A DNA stretch of 64,000 nucleotides from Calothrix sp. NIES-4105. GTDB taxonomy: Bacteria; Cyanobacteriota; Cyanobacteriia; Cyanobacteriales; Nostocaceae. The position numbers and the translations under genes were made by a program. Below are positions 52,844-61,650 of the stretch, in pieces. The DNA lies in assembly GCF_002368415.1 (NCBI RefSeq), contig NZ_AP018290.1:8175717-8239716 (forward strand), written 5' to 3'. The notes under the pieces were generated by a model. It had not been told where the DNA came from. It did no database searches and saw only the letters and a list, made by a program, of their open reading frames with translations. Every line of letters begins with the position of its first letter. Position 1 is the first letter of the stretch.

Positions 52844-53044
52844 TTAATTAACTTGATTGATACAGTTACTAACTTCCGTTTTTAAGGAAGGAAAGCAAGA
52901 GGACAACAAGAAGTCGTTAATCGACATTCTCTCTCCTGTCCACTTATCGAGCGCACGAGCAGTCTGGCCTCTACCATCAGTCAGGGCGCCAACAATATTT
53001 TTGGTTGGTTCCTTAACAAGCAACTCAAAGTACGATTTAGGCAA
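52844..53044 (-). CDS. Possible small hypothetical protein (66 aa)
   Basis: Weakly supported frame from TTG 53044: MPKSYFELLVKEPTKNIVGA, LTDGRGQTARALDKWTGERM, SINDFLLSSCFPSLKTEVSN. Composition is protein-like and soluble, but there is no good ribosome binding site and no family I recognise. It sits in the divergent gap between the repeat-expanded gene (same strand) and the XRE-like gene. An opposite-strand frame (52857-53075) covers the same bases; I cannot exclude that neither is real. Confidence 0.3.
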   Translation of the reverse strand: MPKSYFELLVKEPTKNIVGALTDGRGQTARALDKWTGERMSINDFLLSSCFPSLKTEVSNCINQVN

Positions 53045-53116
53045 AATTGTGAATCGTTTGGTACGATTGGATTAGCCGTATATCGCTACTTACTATTGTA
53101 TCGCTTAGTATACAGC

Positions 53117-53132
53117 GTATAGATAACTATAC
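53117..53132. promoter_or_regulatory. Inverted repeat, possible operator of the XRE-like gene
   Basis: GTATAG-ATAA-CTATAC is a perfect 6-bp inverted repeat ending 10 bp before ATG 53143. Similar half-sites (GTATAC, GTATCG) lie just upstream. The position suits autorepression by the helix-turn-helix protein encoded here; inference only. Confidence 0.4.
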
Positions 53133-53142
53133 AATATAAAAA

Positions 53143-53523
53143 ATGCAAAGTTTTATAACGCAGGAAAATTTTGAATCGCACTGGCGGTTGTTCGACGAAA
53201 TGATGAACCGCTTCAATTTGAATGCGACAAAAATAGCTGCTGATGCTGGCATTTCAAGAGTTATTCTTTCGCGATTTCGTCATGGAAAAGCTGATTTAGG
53301 AGCCGCAAAGCTAATTGCTCTACTCCTAGTACTGCCCCAAGATGCAAGAACTTGGTATTTATGTGAATTATTTGGAGTAAAGACTGAAGGTGCTAGTTTA
53401 CGAACAATGGTTGTTCAAGCGGCGCCTGAAGAACAAGTTGAGGTTTTACGATTAATTGCTGACTCTTTAGCAAAGAATAATCTTAAATCATCTAGTACTA
53501 ATGAATTGCCTCAAGCTGTTTAG
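53143..53523 (+). CDS. XRE-like helix-turn-helix regulator
   Basis: 126-residue DNA-binding protein. The HTH is NLNATKIAADAGISRVILSR, then FRHGKADLGAAKLIALLLVL, the lambda-repressor-like pattern with Gly at the turn. The C-terminal half (VQAAPEEQVEVLRLIADSLA) is helical and may dimerise. A good inverted repeat precedes the start codon. The gene converges with dusA and their 3' ends overlap by 26 bp. It may control the divergent repeat-expanded gene; that link is inferred from position only. Confidence 0.75.
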   Translation: MQSFITQENFESHWRLFDEMMNRFNLNATKIAADAGISRVILSRFRHGKADLGAAKLIALLLVLPQDARTWYLCELFGVKTEGASLRTMVVQAAPEEQVEVLRLIADSLAKNNLKSSSTNELPQAV

Positions 53524-54493
53524 TTGGTACCAAAGCAAGTGCTTGTGCGACAACTTGTGACTGTGTACCCTCACGGCAAGAATATTCTGTTAAATGCTGT
53601 TTCCACGCGCGACTACCTGGTTGTCCAGCAAATAATTGGAGCATGTGACGGGTAATTTTATTAAGCTTCAAACCCTTTGCTGCCCATTTGTCTATATAAG
53701 GAAACATTGCTTCTACTACTTCATGGCGTGTCGGCACCTGAGTATTTTCTTCGTAAATTTGTGAGTCAGCAGTGGCGAATATATAAGGGTTATCATAAGC
53801 TGCACGTCCAATCATAACCGCATCAACTGATTGTAACTGCGTGCGAACCTGTTCTAGATTTAAAAAACCGCCGTTGATTTCAATAAATAAGTGTGGAAAT
53901 TCTGCTTTGAGACGATGAACATCAGAGTAACGTAAAGGTGGAATATCTCGATTTTCCTTTGGACTTAAACCTTTTAACCAAGCTTTACGGGCGTGAACAT
54001 TAAATATACGGCATCCAGCATCAGCAACAATACTAACGAAGTTTGCCATATCAAAGTAAGAGTCAAGCTCATCAACACCAATACGGTGCTTAACGCTTAC
54101 AGGAATATTAACAGCATTAATCATTGCTGCTACACAATCAGCAACTTTATGGGGTTGTGTCATTAAACAGGCGCCAAAGTTACCATCTTGGACGCGACTG
54201 CTTGGACACCCAACATTTAGATTAATTTCGTCATACCCCATATCGGATGCGATACGCGCGCAAGTAGCAAGTTGTGCGGGGTTATCGCCACCGACTTGTA
54301 AAACAAGAGGTTTTTCTTCGGGTGAGAATCCTAAAAGACGTTCTTGATCACCGTGTAATATTGCTGCGCTTGTAACCATTTCGGTATATAGCAGAGTTTT
54401 TTTTGTAATCTGCCGCATGAAATACCGGAAGTGACGGTCTGTGTGGTCCATCATTGGCGCCACGCTTAAGGGGTAGTAGTCTTGTCGTATCAA
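53498..54493 (-). CDS. dusA: tRNA dihydrouridine synthase A
   Basis: Flavoenzyme that reduces uridines 20/20a of tRNA. 331 residues with the FMN-binding start YYPLSVAPMMDHTDRHFRYF, the catalytic Cys in NLNVGCPSSRVQDGNFGACL, the SVKHRIGVDELDSY motif with the conserved KHR, and FNVHARKAWLKGLSPKENRD typical of DusA rather than DusB/C. EINGGF and MIGRAAYDNPY complete the TIM barrel. Its last 26 bp overlap the convergent XRE-like gene. A palindromic repeat separates its start from chlD upstream. Confidence 0.93.
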   Translation of the reverse strand: MIRQDYYPLSVAPMMDHTDRHFRYFMRQITKKTLLYTEMVTSAAILHGDQERLLGFSPEEKPLVLQVGGDNPAQLATCARIASDMGYDEINLNVGCPSSRVQDGNFGACLMTQPHKVADCVAAMINAVNIPVSVKHRIGVDELDSYFDMANFVSIVADAGCRIFNVHARKAWLKGLSPKENRDIPPLRYSDVHRLKAEFPHLFIEINGGFLNLEQVRTQLQSVDAVMIGRAAYDNPYIFATADSQIYEENTQVPTRHEVVEAMFPYIDKWAAKGLKLNKITRHMLQLFAGQPGSRAWKQHLTEYSCREGTQSQVVAQALALVPTKQLEAIH

Positions 54494-54534
54494 ATTTTTA
54501 ATGTTTGCTGGTTTGATGTAAAAATTGTGCGTTG

Positions 54535-54562
54535 GTAGAGACGTGATTAATCACGTCTCTAC
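54535..54562. repeat. GTAGAGACG perfect palindrome (28 bp)
   Basis: GTAGAGACGTGATT followed by its exact reverse complement AATCACGTCTCTAC. It lies between the chlD stop and the dusA start on the minus strand and could act as a terminator hairpin for chlD. Confidence 0.7.
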
Positions 54563-54578
54563 ATCACATTTATTAATT

Positions 54579-56594
54579 TTAGCGTCTTAAATCGGCAATG
54601 GCGCCTCTTGTCATTGCGGCAATCGCTTGGTCGGTTGCTTTTGGTAGGTGATAATATTTACCACCTGATACAGTCGCTAATTCTTTTGCAAATCCTGTTG
54701 AAACAAATTTGCTTTCGGTATCAATTACTAAAAGCTGCATTCCAAGGGCGCGAATTCGTCCTGCTATATCTAATAATTCGGCTTTGATATCAGGTTTTTG
54801 GTCTGGGTCTTGCGGTTCACCTAATGAGCGCGATAAAGAAATATTACCACGACCATCAGTAATTGCTACTAATACTACTTGCCCAATGTCGCCACTCATC
54901 TGAGCGTTCATACCTACACGTACAGCTTGAGTTAGTCCATGTGCTAATGGCGAACCACCACCACAAGGCAATCTTTCCAAACGGTTACGTGCCAGCGCTA
55001 TGGAACGAGTTGGAGGTAATAGCACTTCTGCTTGTTCACCTCTAAAAGGTATTAATGAAACTTGGTCACGGTTTTGATACGCTTCGGTTAGTAATTGCAT
55101 GACGGCGCCTTTTGCAGACTGCATCCTATTTAATGCCATCGAACCAGATGCATCAACAATAAATACAACTAAGGCGCCTGCTTTACGAACCAACCGTTTT
55201 GAGCGGATATCACCTTGTTCAACAACGACTTTACGGTTTGGTTGTCTTTCTCGACGGGCTTTTTGATATGGCGCCGCAGCACGTAAAGTAGCATCAACAG
55301 CAATACGTTTAACTTTACCCTTGGGCAACATTGGCTTAACGTAACGTCCTCGGTCATCAGAGAATATCGAATTACGACTTCCGGACTTACCTTGACGTTG
55401 TGCCATTTGGGCAAAATACAGCACACTGTCATCAAGAATAACTCCCTCTGGGTCAAAGATAAATTCTTCAGGAATACCCGGTGGTTCTTGTTCAGGTTCT
55501 TCTTGGTCTTCGTTTTCTTCCTGCTCCTGTTCCTCTTCTTGATCTTCTTGCTCGTCTTGACTTTGAGGTGGTGGGGGAGGAGGAGGCGGTGGTTGGTCGG
55601 GTGGTGTTTGAATAACAGTTGCCCTTGGCACTATTACTAATTCCACCGCACGTTTTAAATCTTCTGCTGTAACTTTATTACGTCCTTCCAAAGCAGCAGC
55701 AGCTTTTGCCACTCGTACAGCAAATAACTCCGCACGGTGTCCCTGAACTTGCGCTCGTACTGCCTCATCAACTAAATAAGCTATTTGCTCATGGGTAATA
55801 GCTACCTCTTTGAGCCACTCGCGCGCCAAAATAATCTGAGTTTTAATGCTATCAATATCTTCGCTATACTGCTGTAAAAACTCTTGAGGCGAACGGGAGT
55901 AAGATATAGCTTGTTCCACAGCTTCAACACGCTGGTCTAAACCAAGTACACCACTAGCAGAAAGCGCTATAGCAATGCGGTCAAGAAGGTGTTCGCGTAA
56001 GTCGCCTTCTTCTGGGTTATACGTGGCTATAAATAAAGGTCTACAAGGATGTTGAAAGCTAATACCCTCACGTTCAATTTGGTTACGTCCGTCAGATAAT
56101 ACACTTAATAGCTGATTACTTATTTGGTCATCGAGTAAGTTAATTTCATCAACATATAAAACTCCCCGATGTGCAGCAGCTAGTAAACCAGGTTGAAATA
56201 TAGTGGCGCCTTGTTTTACTGACTCTTCCACATCAACAGAACCCAATAGCCTATCCTCTGTAGTGCCAAGTGGTATCTGTACAAAAGGCGCCGGAATAAT
56301 TTCTGTCTCTCTTGTGGAACAGGCATCTTGCCTGTTCAACAAAATATCATCCCACTCATCAGGACGGTCAGGGTCACAATTACTTATCCCCCCCTTTACC
56401 ACCTCAATAGGAGGCAACAAAGCATGAATAGCGCGCGCCATTACAGACTTTGCCGTACCGCGACGACCAGCAATAGCAACTCCCCCTAGTCCAGGGTCAA
56501 CTGCTGCTAATAGTAAAGCTAGTTTAATTGCTTCCTGACCGACAACCGCAGTCAGGGGAAAAGCTGTAATAGTAGGTTGAATAGAAGCTGGCAT
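54579..56594 (-). CDS. chlD: Magnesium chelatase subunit D
   Basis: Subunit of the ATP-dependent enzyme that inserts Mg into protoporphyrin IX in chlorophyll synthesis. 671 residues: AAA+ domain (Walker A-like GRRGTAKS at 43-50, [27 protein letters not shown]), a linker with a run of prolines and a long Glu/Gln-rich acidic stretch near 335-385, and a C-terminal VWA domain with the MIDAS motif [20 protein letters not shown]. Residues 87-95 (NRQDACSTR) are foreign: they are the translation of a dispersed palindromic repeat inserted in frame. The rest looks complete, so the protein probably tolerates the insertion. Confidence 0.95.
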   Translation of the reverse strand: MPASIQPTITAFPLTAVVGQEAIKLALLLAAVDPGLGGVAIAGRRGTAKSVMARAIHALLPPIEVVKGGISNCDPDRPDEWDDILLNRQDACSTRETEIIPAPFVQIPLGTTEDRLLGSVDVEESVKQGATIFQPGLLAAAHRGVLYVDEINLLDDQISNQLLSVLSDGRNQIEREGISFQHPCRPLFIATYNPEEGDLREHLLDRIAIALSASGVLGLDQRVEAVEQAISYSRSPQEFLQQYSEDIDSIKTQIILAREWLKEVAITHEQIAYLVDEAVRAQVQGHRAELFAVRVAKAAAALEGRNKVTAEDLKRAVELVIVPRATVIQTPPDQPPPPPPPPPQSQDEQEDQEEEQEQEENEDQEEPEQEPPGIPEEFIFDPEGVILDDSVLYFAQMAQRQGKSGSRNSIFSDDRGRYVKPMLPKGKVKRIAVDATLRAAAPYQKARRERQPNRKVVVEQGDIRSKRLVRKAGALVVFIVDASGSMALNRMQSAKGAVMQLLTEAYQNRDQVSLIPFRGEQAEVLLPPTRSIALARNRLERLPCGGGSPLAHGLTQAVRVGMNAQMSGDIGQVVLVAITDGRGNISLSRSLGEPQDPDQKPDIKAELLDIAGRIRALGMQLLVIDTESKFVSTGFAKELATVSGGKYYHLPKATDQAIAAMTRGAIADLRR
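56312..56341. repeat. Palindromic repeat inserted in frame in chlD
   Basis: GAACAGGCA-tct-TGCCTGTTC is a perfect 9-bp hairpin within TTGTGGAACAGGCATCTTGC and the following CTGTTCAAC. Same family as 9413, 11586 and 12012. On the chlD strand it encodes NRQDACSTR, a peptide I associate with this repeat in several cyanobacterial proteins. Confidence 0.85.
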
Positions 56595-56644
56595 GAACTT
56601 AAATAATTATCTTATTGGCTTATAGCATACCAGAATAGTGCTGA

Positions 56645-56730
56645 GTAGAGACGCGATTAATCGCGTCTGTACGGGTGCTGAGTGTTAGTAAGATAATTAC
56701 CACAGAGACGCAGGTTCACAGACAGGGGTT
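56645..56730. repeat. GTAGAGACG palindrome and CACAGAGACGCAG repeat
   Basis: GTAGAGACGCGATT and AATCGCGTCTGTAC (56645-56672) form a near-perfect hairpin, followed at 56700 by ACCACAGAGACGCAGGTTCA, a member of the CACAGAG family. Both are upstream of chlD and of the broken antitoxin gene. Confidence 0.6.
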
Positions 56731-56801
56731 ACACTGTACACAGCAACTTTTCGCAAGGTACGCTAATTTAAATACAGGCGAAGTATAACAGTGTGCTAAC
56801 A

Positions 56802-57096
56802 ATGTCAGAAATTATTACTGCTGTCTACTCCAATGGGATGCTGCACCCCCAAAGTACGAGTGTCCCTAACTGATGGGCAGACTGTGCGACTGCAAGTTTT
56901 GGGTCAAGAATCATCAAAGGACACCGAACAGATAATTCAGTCACTAGTGGCAGCGGGACTGGTAACTCCTCCCTCTAAAAGCAGCGATGTTGAGCCAGTC
57001 TCGGAAGATGCATGGCATGAACTGACCCAGAGACTTACAGCATCAGGAGGCAAGCCGCTCTCTGAAATCATTATCGAAGAACGAGGTTTAATGTGA
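56802..57096 (+). pseudogene. Antitoxin gene with frameshift (DUF104-like N-terminus)
   Basis: ATG 56802 reads MSEIITAVYSNGMLHPQSTS and stops after 22 codons. In the next frame the continuation is KVRVSLTDGQTVRLQVLGQE, IIQSLVAAGLVTPPSKSSDV and ends KPLSEIIIEERGLM at 57096. Restoring one base less in the CACCCCC run joins them as SNGMLHPKVRVSLTDGQTVR, close to the usual 'ENGVLxPLxxLxLxDGQxVRL' of such antitoxins. A shorter protein from ATG 56833 is conceivable. The stop overlaps the toxin start by four bases (GTGA). Confidence 0.7.
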
Positions 57097-57489
57097 CCGC
57101 CTACTTCGTAGATAGCAGCGCCCTTGTAAAACGATACGTGCCAGAAATCGGTAGTATCTGGATACAATCGCTCTCGGCTTTGCAACAGGACAACTTATTA
57201 TTTATTTCTCGAATTACTTGGGTAGAAGTCCTAAGTGCGCGCTTCGAGAAGAGAACGGGAAGGTACTTTGACTTCTACCGATAGAACATTGATTATTCAA
57301 CAATTTCGCTTTGACCTAAATAATCAGTACCAAGTTATTGAACTCGATGCCAAACTTGCAGAAACTGCGGGTCTATTAGTTGGGCAATATCCTCTGCGTG
57401 CTTATGATGCTGTACAGTTGGCATCAGTGCTAAAAATTCAACCCGCTTTCTCTACTGAGCAACCTATCTCCTTAATTTTTCTTACATAG
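57093..57489 (+). pseudogene. PIN-domain (VapC) toxin gene with frameshift
   Basis: GTG 57093 opens MTAYFVDSSALVKRYVPEIG with the first PIN aspartate and WVEVLSA with the second acidic position, then runs out of frame at about 57238. The other frame continues RREREGTLTSTDRTLIIQQF, VIELDAKLAETAGLLVGQYP and LRAYDAVQLASVLKIQPAF, which has the third and fourth PIN acids (LRAYDAVQLA). One extra base near GCGCGCTTC separates them. Antitoxin and toxin each have a single frameshift, so the locus is dead or decaying. Confidence 0.75.
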
Positions 57490-57564
57490 TAGCGACCGCC
57501 TGAATACTATTGCTCAGGCTCTTGGGTTACTAACCGATAATCCTAATTATCATCCTTGAGAAGC

Positions 57565-57789
57565 TCAACCTACTGGTTCTCCGCTATCTATTTGAGCGTA
57601 TAAATTATGTGTCGTTACCTGTGATAATAACTCATCAAGGTTATATACTTTCTTGCCAAAGTGGGGTAAGCTGCTTGTAATACCTTGTAAAGCCAAACAT
57701 TCTACAGATTGACCAGTTAATTCTGCAAAGCGGTGTAATTCCTCAAAGAGTGATTCTGATATTTCAAGCGTTAGCTTTTGAGTAGCCAT
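57565..57789 (-). CDS. Small antitoxin-like protein
   Basis: 74 residues from ATG 57789 (MATQKLTLEISESLFEELHR); the frame extends to 57840 without support. The N-terminal part looks like a short beta strand plus helices of a ribbon-helix-helix type protein, and the tail FGKKVYNLDELLSQVTTHNL, YAQIDSGEPVG recalls antitoxins paired with PIN toxins. No toxin follows; the next gene downstream is the broken pair on the other strand. Assignment is tentative. Confidence 0.5.
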   Translation of the reverse strand: MATQKLTLEISESLFEELHRFAELTGQSVECLALQGITSSLPHFGKKVYNLDELLSQVTTHNLYAQIDSGEPVG

Positions 57790-57927
57790 TTTACTTATCG
57801 CTAATGACACAAAATCATTAATGTATGTATAAGGAAACAACCCTTATTCGTTAATTATGATATCACAAGTATAAACTAACTATCACACCAAGCCTAGACT
57901 TGTATCAAGATAAATCAATAGCGCTCC

Positions 57928-58071
57928 TCAGCCGCGTGCATTAATAATAGTAGTGCTTAAAGGCTCTCCTTTAACTGGAATTGCCTCTCGAAATTTTTTA
58001 AGGTCTGCTAAATACTGTTCTCTTTGGTGCGGGGGAACCAAACGAAGCTCAACTTTATTTTTCTCTAACAA
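57928..58071 (-). CDS. Very small hypothetical protein (47 aa)
   Basis: Read from TTG 58071 with GGGAGGTAATT directly upstream, an excellent ribosome binding site: MLEKNKVELRLVPPHQREQY, LADLKKFREAIPVKGEPLST, TIINARG. The sequence is protein-like and basic at first, and could be an antitoxin-type peptide. No partner gene is visible. Weight of evidence is the ribosome binding site and codon content; there is no family match I know. Confidence 0.45.
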   Translation of the reverse strand: MLEKNKVELRLVPPHQREQYLADLKKFREAIPVKGEPLSTTIINARG

Positions 58072-58122
58072 AATTACCTCCCAAAATATGGCGTAGAATA
58101 TTGACGTAGTAAAATTAAATCA

Positions 58123-58237
58123 TATAGCAATCCGTTTAGGAGTTGTAAAAAATGATATTGATGTAACGAACCACAAAGGACACAAAGGTAAGAAAGAAGA
58201 GAAGAAATATTTTATAAATGATGCGCGGACTGCTATA
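58123..58237. repeat. MITE, TATAGCA-ended, copy 1
   Basis: 115 bp between TATAGCA (58123) and TGCTATA (58231), with longer imperfect inverted ends (TATAGCAATCCG versus the reverse complement of GCGGACTGCTATA). The interior has ATGTAACGAACCACAAAGGA and CACAAAGG repeats and is nearly the same as copy 2 at 62776. The TAG stop of the helicase gene lies within its right end. Confidence 0.8.
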
Positions 58238-61200
58238 CTAAGCCTTCACTACAAACAATAAAGGGAATTGGTTGAGATAATGTAGGCAAGTTATTGTCTT
58301 GTAACTCGTGCATGTTGTGTTGTTTGTAAATTTGTACTAACTGATTAAATAGTTCTTTGCCTGTAAACCCGTCGCGGCGTAATTTATTTAGCTCGCGGTT
58401 GACTGCTTGGTTTACACTTAAGCGAAAGGCTTTTTCTAAAATATTGACTTGACCTTTTATTTCCTCGTCTGCGACTAACTTAAAGAATACTCTCAGTTCC
58501 CTCACAATATATCTTTGTCCCTGAGTCAAACGCTGGTTAAACTCTCTTTCTGCTTGACGATGTTTTACAACTTCTGCAAATTGTTGTTTGACGCGCGTCA
58601 CAGTAACATTATGAGATGGAGGAATTTTGGATGTGGGGGTGGTGTCTGTAGCTTTAATGGCGCCTAAGATACGAGGAATATCTCTGGAAATTATTTCTCC
58701 GTTATCGTCTAATAAAAATAATTGCTGGTAGCCTTTAATATCAGGACGGTTCGGGTCGGAAGCTTCACAGAAAACGTATGTTCCTTTTTGCATGGAAAAT
58801 TGAGCAGTACGAATACCATGTGGTAAATTAGCAATGCGTTCAAACTCTTCTGGTTCTTCTTTCTGTAACTTTCTCAGAATTTCTTCTGCTTCGTTTAAAT
58901 CTAAAAAGTTCTCTTCATCATCGACATCAAAGAGACTTAACTGCTTACCTTGTTGCTCATAGATAGCGTACATAGCTTCTTCGTTGAGTTGTTCTGTTTT
59001 ATCAAGGATGGCAGCGTCTTCACCGATAGTATCATGAATTTCTTGAATCCTATTTTTCAGCTTTTGTTTTAATCCTAAGTTCCGCTCAATTCCTAGTTCT
59101 GGTAAAAAGTTATATCCATATATAACATCTTTATCGCTACCAATACGGTCAATACGACCAAAACGCTGAATTAGTTTAACTGGGTTCCAGTGCAGGTCAT
59201 AATTAATGATTAAATCACCATCCTGTAGGTTTAACCCTTCTGCTAAAATATCAGTAGCAATTAAGGTATTTAATTCTGACTCTCCAGATTTAAATTTATA
59301 CTCTTTATTAGCATTAGGCGCAAATCTTCCTACTACCCGTGATTTGTTTTTGTTGTTGCCGCTATAAATTACATCAATCTCATCGCGCGTGCCATCTGGG
59401 TTTAAATTATCGTATAAGTACTTTGCAGTATCGGCATACTGAGTAAAAATTAAACGTTTTTTGTCTTTGAGGTTTGGTTTAGATAACCATTTAATTAAAG
59501 TCTGTAATTTAGCATCTTTATCAGGAGTAATTGGTTTAACTAAATCTAAAACTTTCTGCAACAGTTTAATATCATGCTCAATATGCTGGTATAATCTTTC
59601 TGCATCAAAATCAGCCAGGTCATATTTATTTGATACCTGTTGCAGTGCGTCCATCAAGTCTTGTTCTTCAGCTTGGTTATAATCTTCAGATAGTAAAAGT
59701 TGTGCGTCTTCACCAGCAGGCACAAATCCTTGAGATAATGCTTTTAAAAACCGTTCGTGGACTATCAATAGTTTTTTGATAGTTTCTTGAAAAGCATAAA
59801 CACTTGACTCAAAGCGTTTAAACAATAGTACCCGCATTAAACCGCGTAAATTGGCGCCTGCTCGTTGTAAGGTATTATATGGTTCTTGCTTTTGTTTATC
59901 CTTTAAAACATAATTCCATAAACCATAACGCGCGTATTGTAGAGACGTTACATGTGGAGACGCGAAATTTACCTGCGGTACACTTCGTGAACGCGTCTCT
60001 ACATTTTGATTTTTGCGTTTACCAGATTTACCCATATATTTACGTAAATCTTGATACAGCCCTTGGTACGTGTCCTCAATGCTGTACTCGATAGTTTCTA
60101 ATTCGCGTTTGGGAAAAAACCGATGCTTTCCACCGACAATGACATAAGCGCGTCGGGTTCCATCTAGATATGCTCTAAAGTTTGTGGGGTCAACTTTTTG
60201 GTGAGTTTTTGAGTCAAACCCGTAAAAGCGTAATATATGGTTACGGGTACGACGAATAAGGATATGAGAAAGTAACTCAGGTAATTTCTTCTCACCCCTT
60301 TCTACCAATTGAAAATATTCTTTTAAATTAGGTGGGTCTATGGGTAGGTCAGTTTTATCATCTTGATGAAATAACTTGAGTTGATGATAAATGTCCCAAG
60401 CTGTTTTGTTACGCGGAGTCGCTGTTAAAAAGCAACAACGTTTCCCGGCGCCTAAAAATGCTTCTACAACTTTATATCTTTGGGTGCTATTATTCCGCAG
60501 GTTATGACTTTCGTCGATTAGTACAAAATCTCTATCTTTATATTTAAAATCATTTAATAACGTTTTTACATCGCCTTCATCTTCCTTCAACATTCCCATT
60601 GACAGCACACGAGCATTTAGCTGGTATACTTCGTTATAACGTTCCCACATCTCTATAAGTGGCGCCGGACATATAATTAAAGGACGCGCGCGTTCGGTTT
60701 GCTCAAATCTTTTCACAATAGCGGCGCCGATAAAACTCTTACCTAACCCAACTACATCTGAAACAAAGGCGCCGTCATAGTCGCGAATATTGCGTACAGC
60801 ATGATTAACAGCCACTTTTTGAAAATCTGCTAACTGCTTACTAATTTCGTCTTCGATAATTAACTCTTTGGAAGCAGTATCTTCTAACCTATCTTTGACT
60901 AAACTATAAAGAGTTTTCATGTAAACATCATAAGGGCGAACGGGTACACCTGCCCAAGATTGTTTCATTTCTTGCATCAAAGCAGCATTAAAATCTTCCG
61001 CTTCATCCCATAGTTCATCAAACCAATGAGTTAATTCGCTATGATTATCATTACCATGAATAACTACATTAAGTTCGGTGTTATGGGTAATGCCAGAAAG
61101 GGTAAGATTAGAAGAACCAACTATAGCAATACCTTTTTCTGAACGTTCTAAAGGTCTACCTTTATTATCGTAAACAGTACCATAGTCAAAAATATAAGCT

Positions 61201-61640
61201 TTGGCGTGTAATGTGCCTTTAGTATAAACTCGTACATGAAGCCGTTTTTCTTCTATCATCTGCACTAAGTTTTTAACCAGCGTCTCAGCTTCATCAGTCT
61301 GATCCATTAGTTCGATACTAGAACGGATATTAGCTGCTGTTTCCGATGCCATCCGTTTTTCTTCCGCGCGCTTCGGATATTTTTGCGCTTCGATTTTATC
61401 TTCAATTAATTCTAATCTACGGTATCCTTGGGCAATTTGTTCGATAGTTTCGCGGTTGGTAGTATTGCCAATTAATAAACGTAGTTCTTTAATATTAGTA
61501 AGACGTTCTGCAATAGCAGTGAAGCCGGAGAGAAAAAAGTAACCTACCGCAAAATGTGCTGCTTCGGATGAGTCGAGTATGCACTTGATTTGGTCTACTA
61601 ATTTTTGATTGCGGTTGTCTATAATATCATGTGTAGGCAT
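58233..61640 (-). CDS. PLD-domain and SNF2-type helicase fusion, defence-like
   Basis: 1135-residue protein. Residues 1-230 form a phospholipase D-like nuclease domain (LHAKAYIF with His145 and Lys147, then VGSSNLTLSGI). A SNF2/DEAD helicase follows: Walker A VVGLGKS (297-302), DESH box (376-379) after DFVLID, motif III LTATPRNKTAW, and C-terminal helicase domain TDILAEGLNLQDGDLIINYD, then WNPVKLIQRFGRIDRIGS. Such PLD-helicase fusions occur in restriction/defence loci, which fits the methylase remnant nearby. Residues about 546-567 (NVETRSRSVPQVNFASPHVT and on) are an in-frame dispersed repeat. The stop codon comes from a MITE. Confidence 0.85.
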   Translation of the reverse strand: MPTHDIIDNRNQKLVDQIKCILDSSEAAHFAVGYFFLSGFTAIAERLTNIKELRLLIGNTTNRETIEQIAQGYRRLELIEDKIEAQKYPKRAEEKRMASETAANIRSSIELMDQTDEAETLVKNLVQMIEEKRLHVRVYTKGTLHAKAYIFDYGTVYDNKGRPLERSEKGIAIVGSSNLTLSGITHNTELNVVIHGNDNHSELTHWFDELWDEAEDFNAALMQEMKQSWAGVPVRPYDVYMKTLYSLVKDRLEDTASKELIIEDEISKQLADFQKVAVNHAVRNIRDYDGAFVSDVVGLGKSFIGAAIVKRFEQTERARPLIICPAPLIEMWERYNEVYQLNARVLSMGMLKEDEGDVKTLLNDFKYKDRDFVLIDESHNLRNNSTQRYKVVEAFLGAGKRCCFLTATPRNKTAWDIYHQLKLFHQDDKTDLPIDPPNLKEYFQLVERGEKKLPELLSHILIRRTRNHILRFYGFDSKTHQKVDPTNFRAYLDGTRRAYVIVGGKHRFFPKRELETIEYSIEDTYQGLYQDLRKYMGKSGKRKNQNVETRSRSVPQVNFASPHVTSLQYARYGLWNYVLKDKQKQEPYNTLQRAGANLRGLMRVLLFKRFESSVYAFQETIKKLLIVHERFLKALSQGFVPAGEDAQLLLSEDYNQAEEQDLMDALQQVSNKYDLADFDAERLYQHIEHDIKLLQKVLDLVKPITPDKDAKLQTLIKWLSKPNLKDKKRLIFTQYADTAKYLYDNLNPDGTRDEIDVIYSGNNKNKSRVVGRFAPNANKEYKFKSGESELNTLIATDILAEGLNLQDGDLIINYDLHWNPVKLIQRFGRIDRIGSDKDVIYGYNFLPELGIERNLGLKQKLKNRIQEIHDTIGEDAAILDKTEQLNEEAMYAIYEQQGKQLSLFDVDDEENFLDLNEAEEILRKLQKEEPEEFERIANLPHGIRTAQFSMQKGTYVFCEASDPNRPDIKGYQQLFLLDDNGEIISRDIPRILGAIKATDTTPTSKIPPSHNVTVTRVKQQFAEVVKHRQAEREFNQRLTQGQRYIVRELRVFFKLVADEEIKGQVNILEKAFRLSVNQAVNRELNKLRRDGFTGKELFNQLVQIYKQHNMHELQDNNLPTLSQPIPFIVCSEGLV
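59939..60002. repeat. GTAGAGACG repeat inserted in the helicase reading frame
   Basis: GTAGAGACGTTACATGTGGA begins and ACGCGTCTCTAC ends a compound palindromic repeat of about 64 bp, with GTGGAGACGCG and its partner inside. It lies in the helicase gene between the segments encoding DLRKYMGKSGKRKNQ and YARYGLWNYVLKDK, without breaking the frame. Confidence 0.75.
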
Positions 61641-61650
61641 TGGTATATAT

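Noticed and set aside
57093-57284. Complete short PIN protein of 63 residues
   Set aside because: It lacks the second half of the PIN fold, which continues in another frame directly downstream, so it is a frameshifted fragment.
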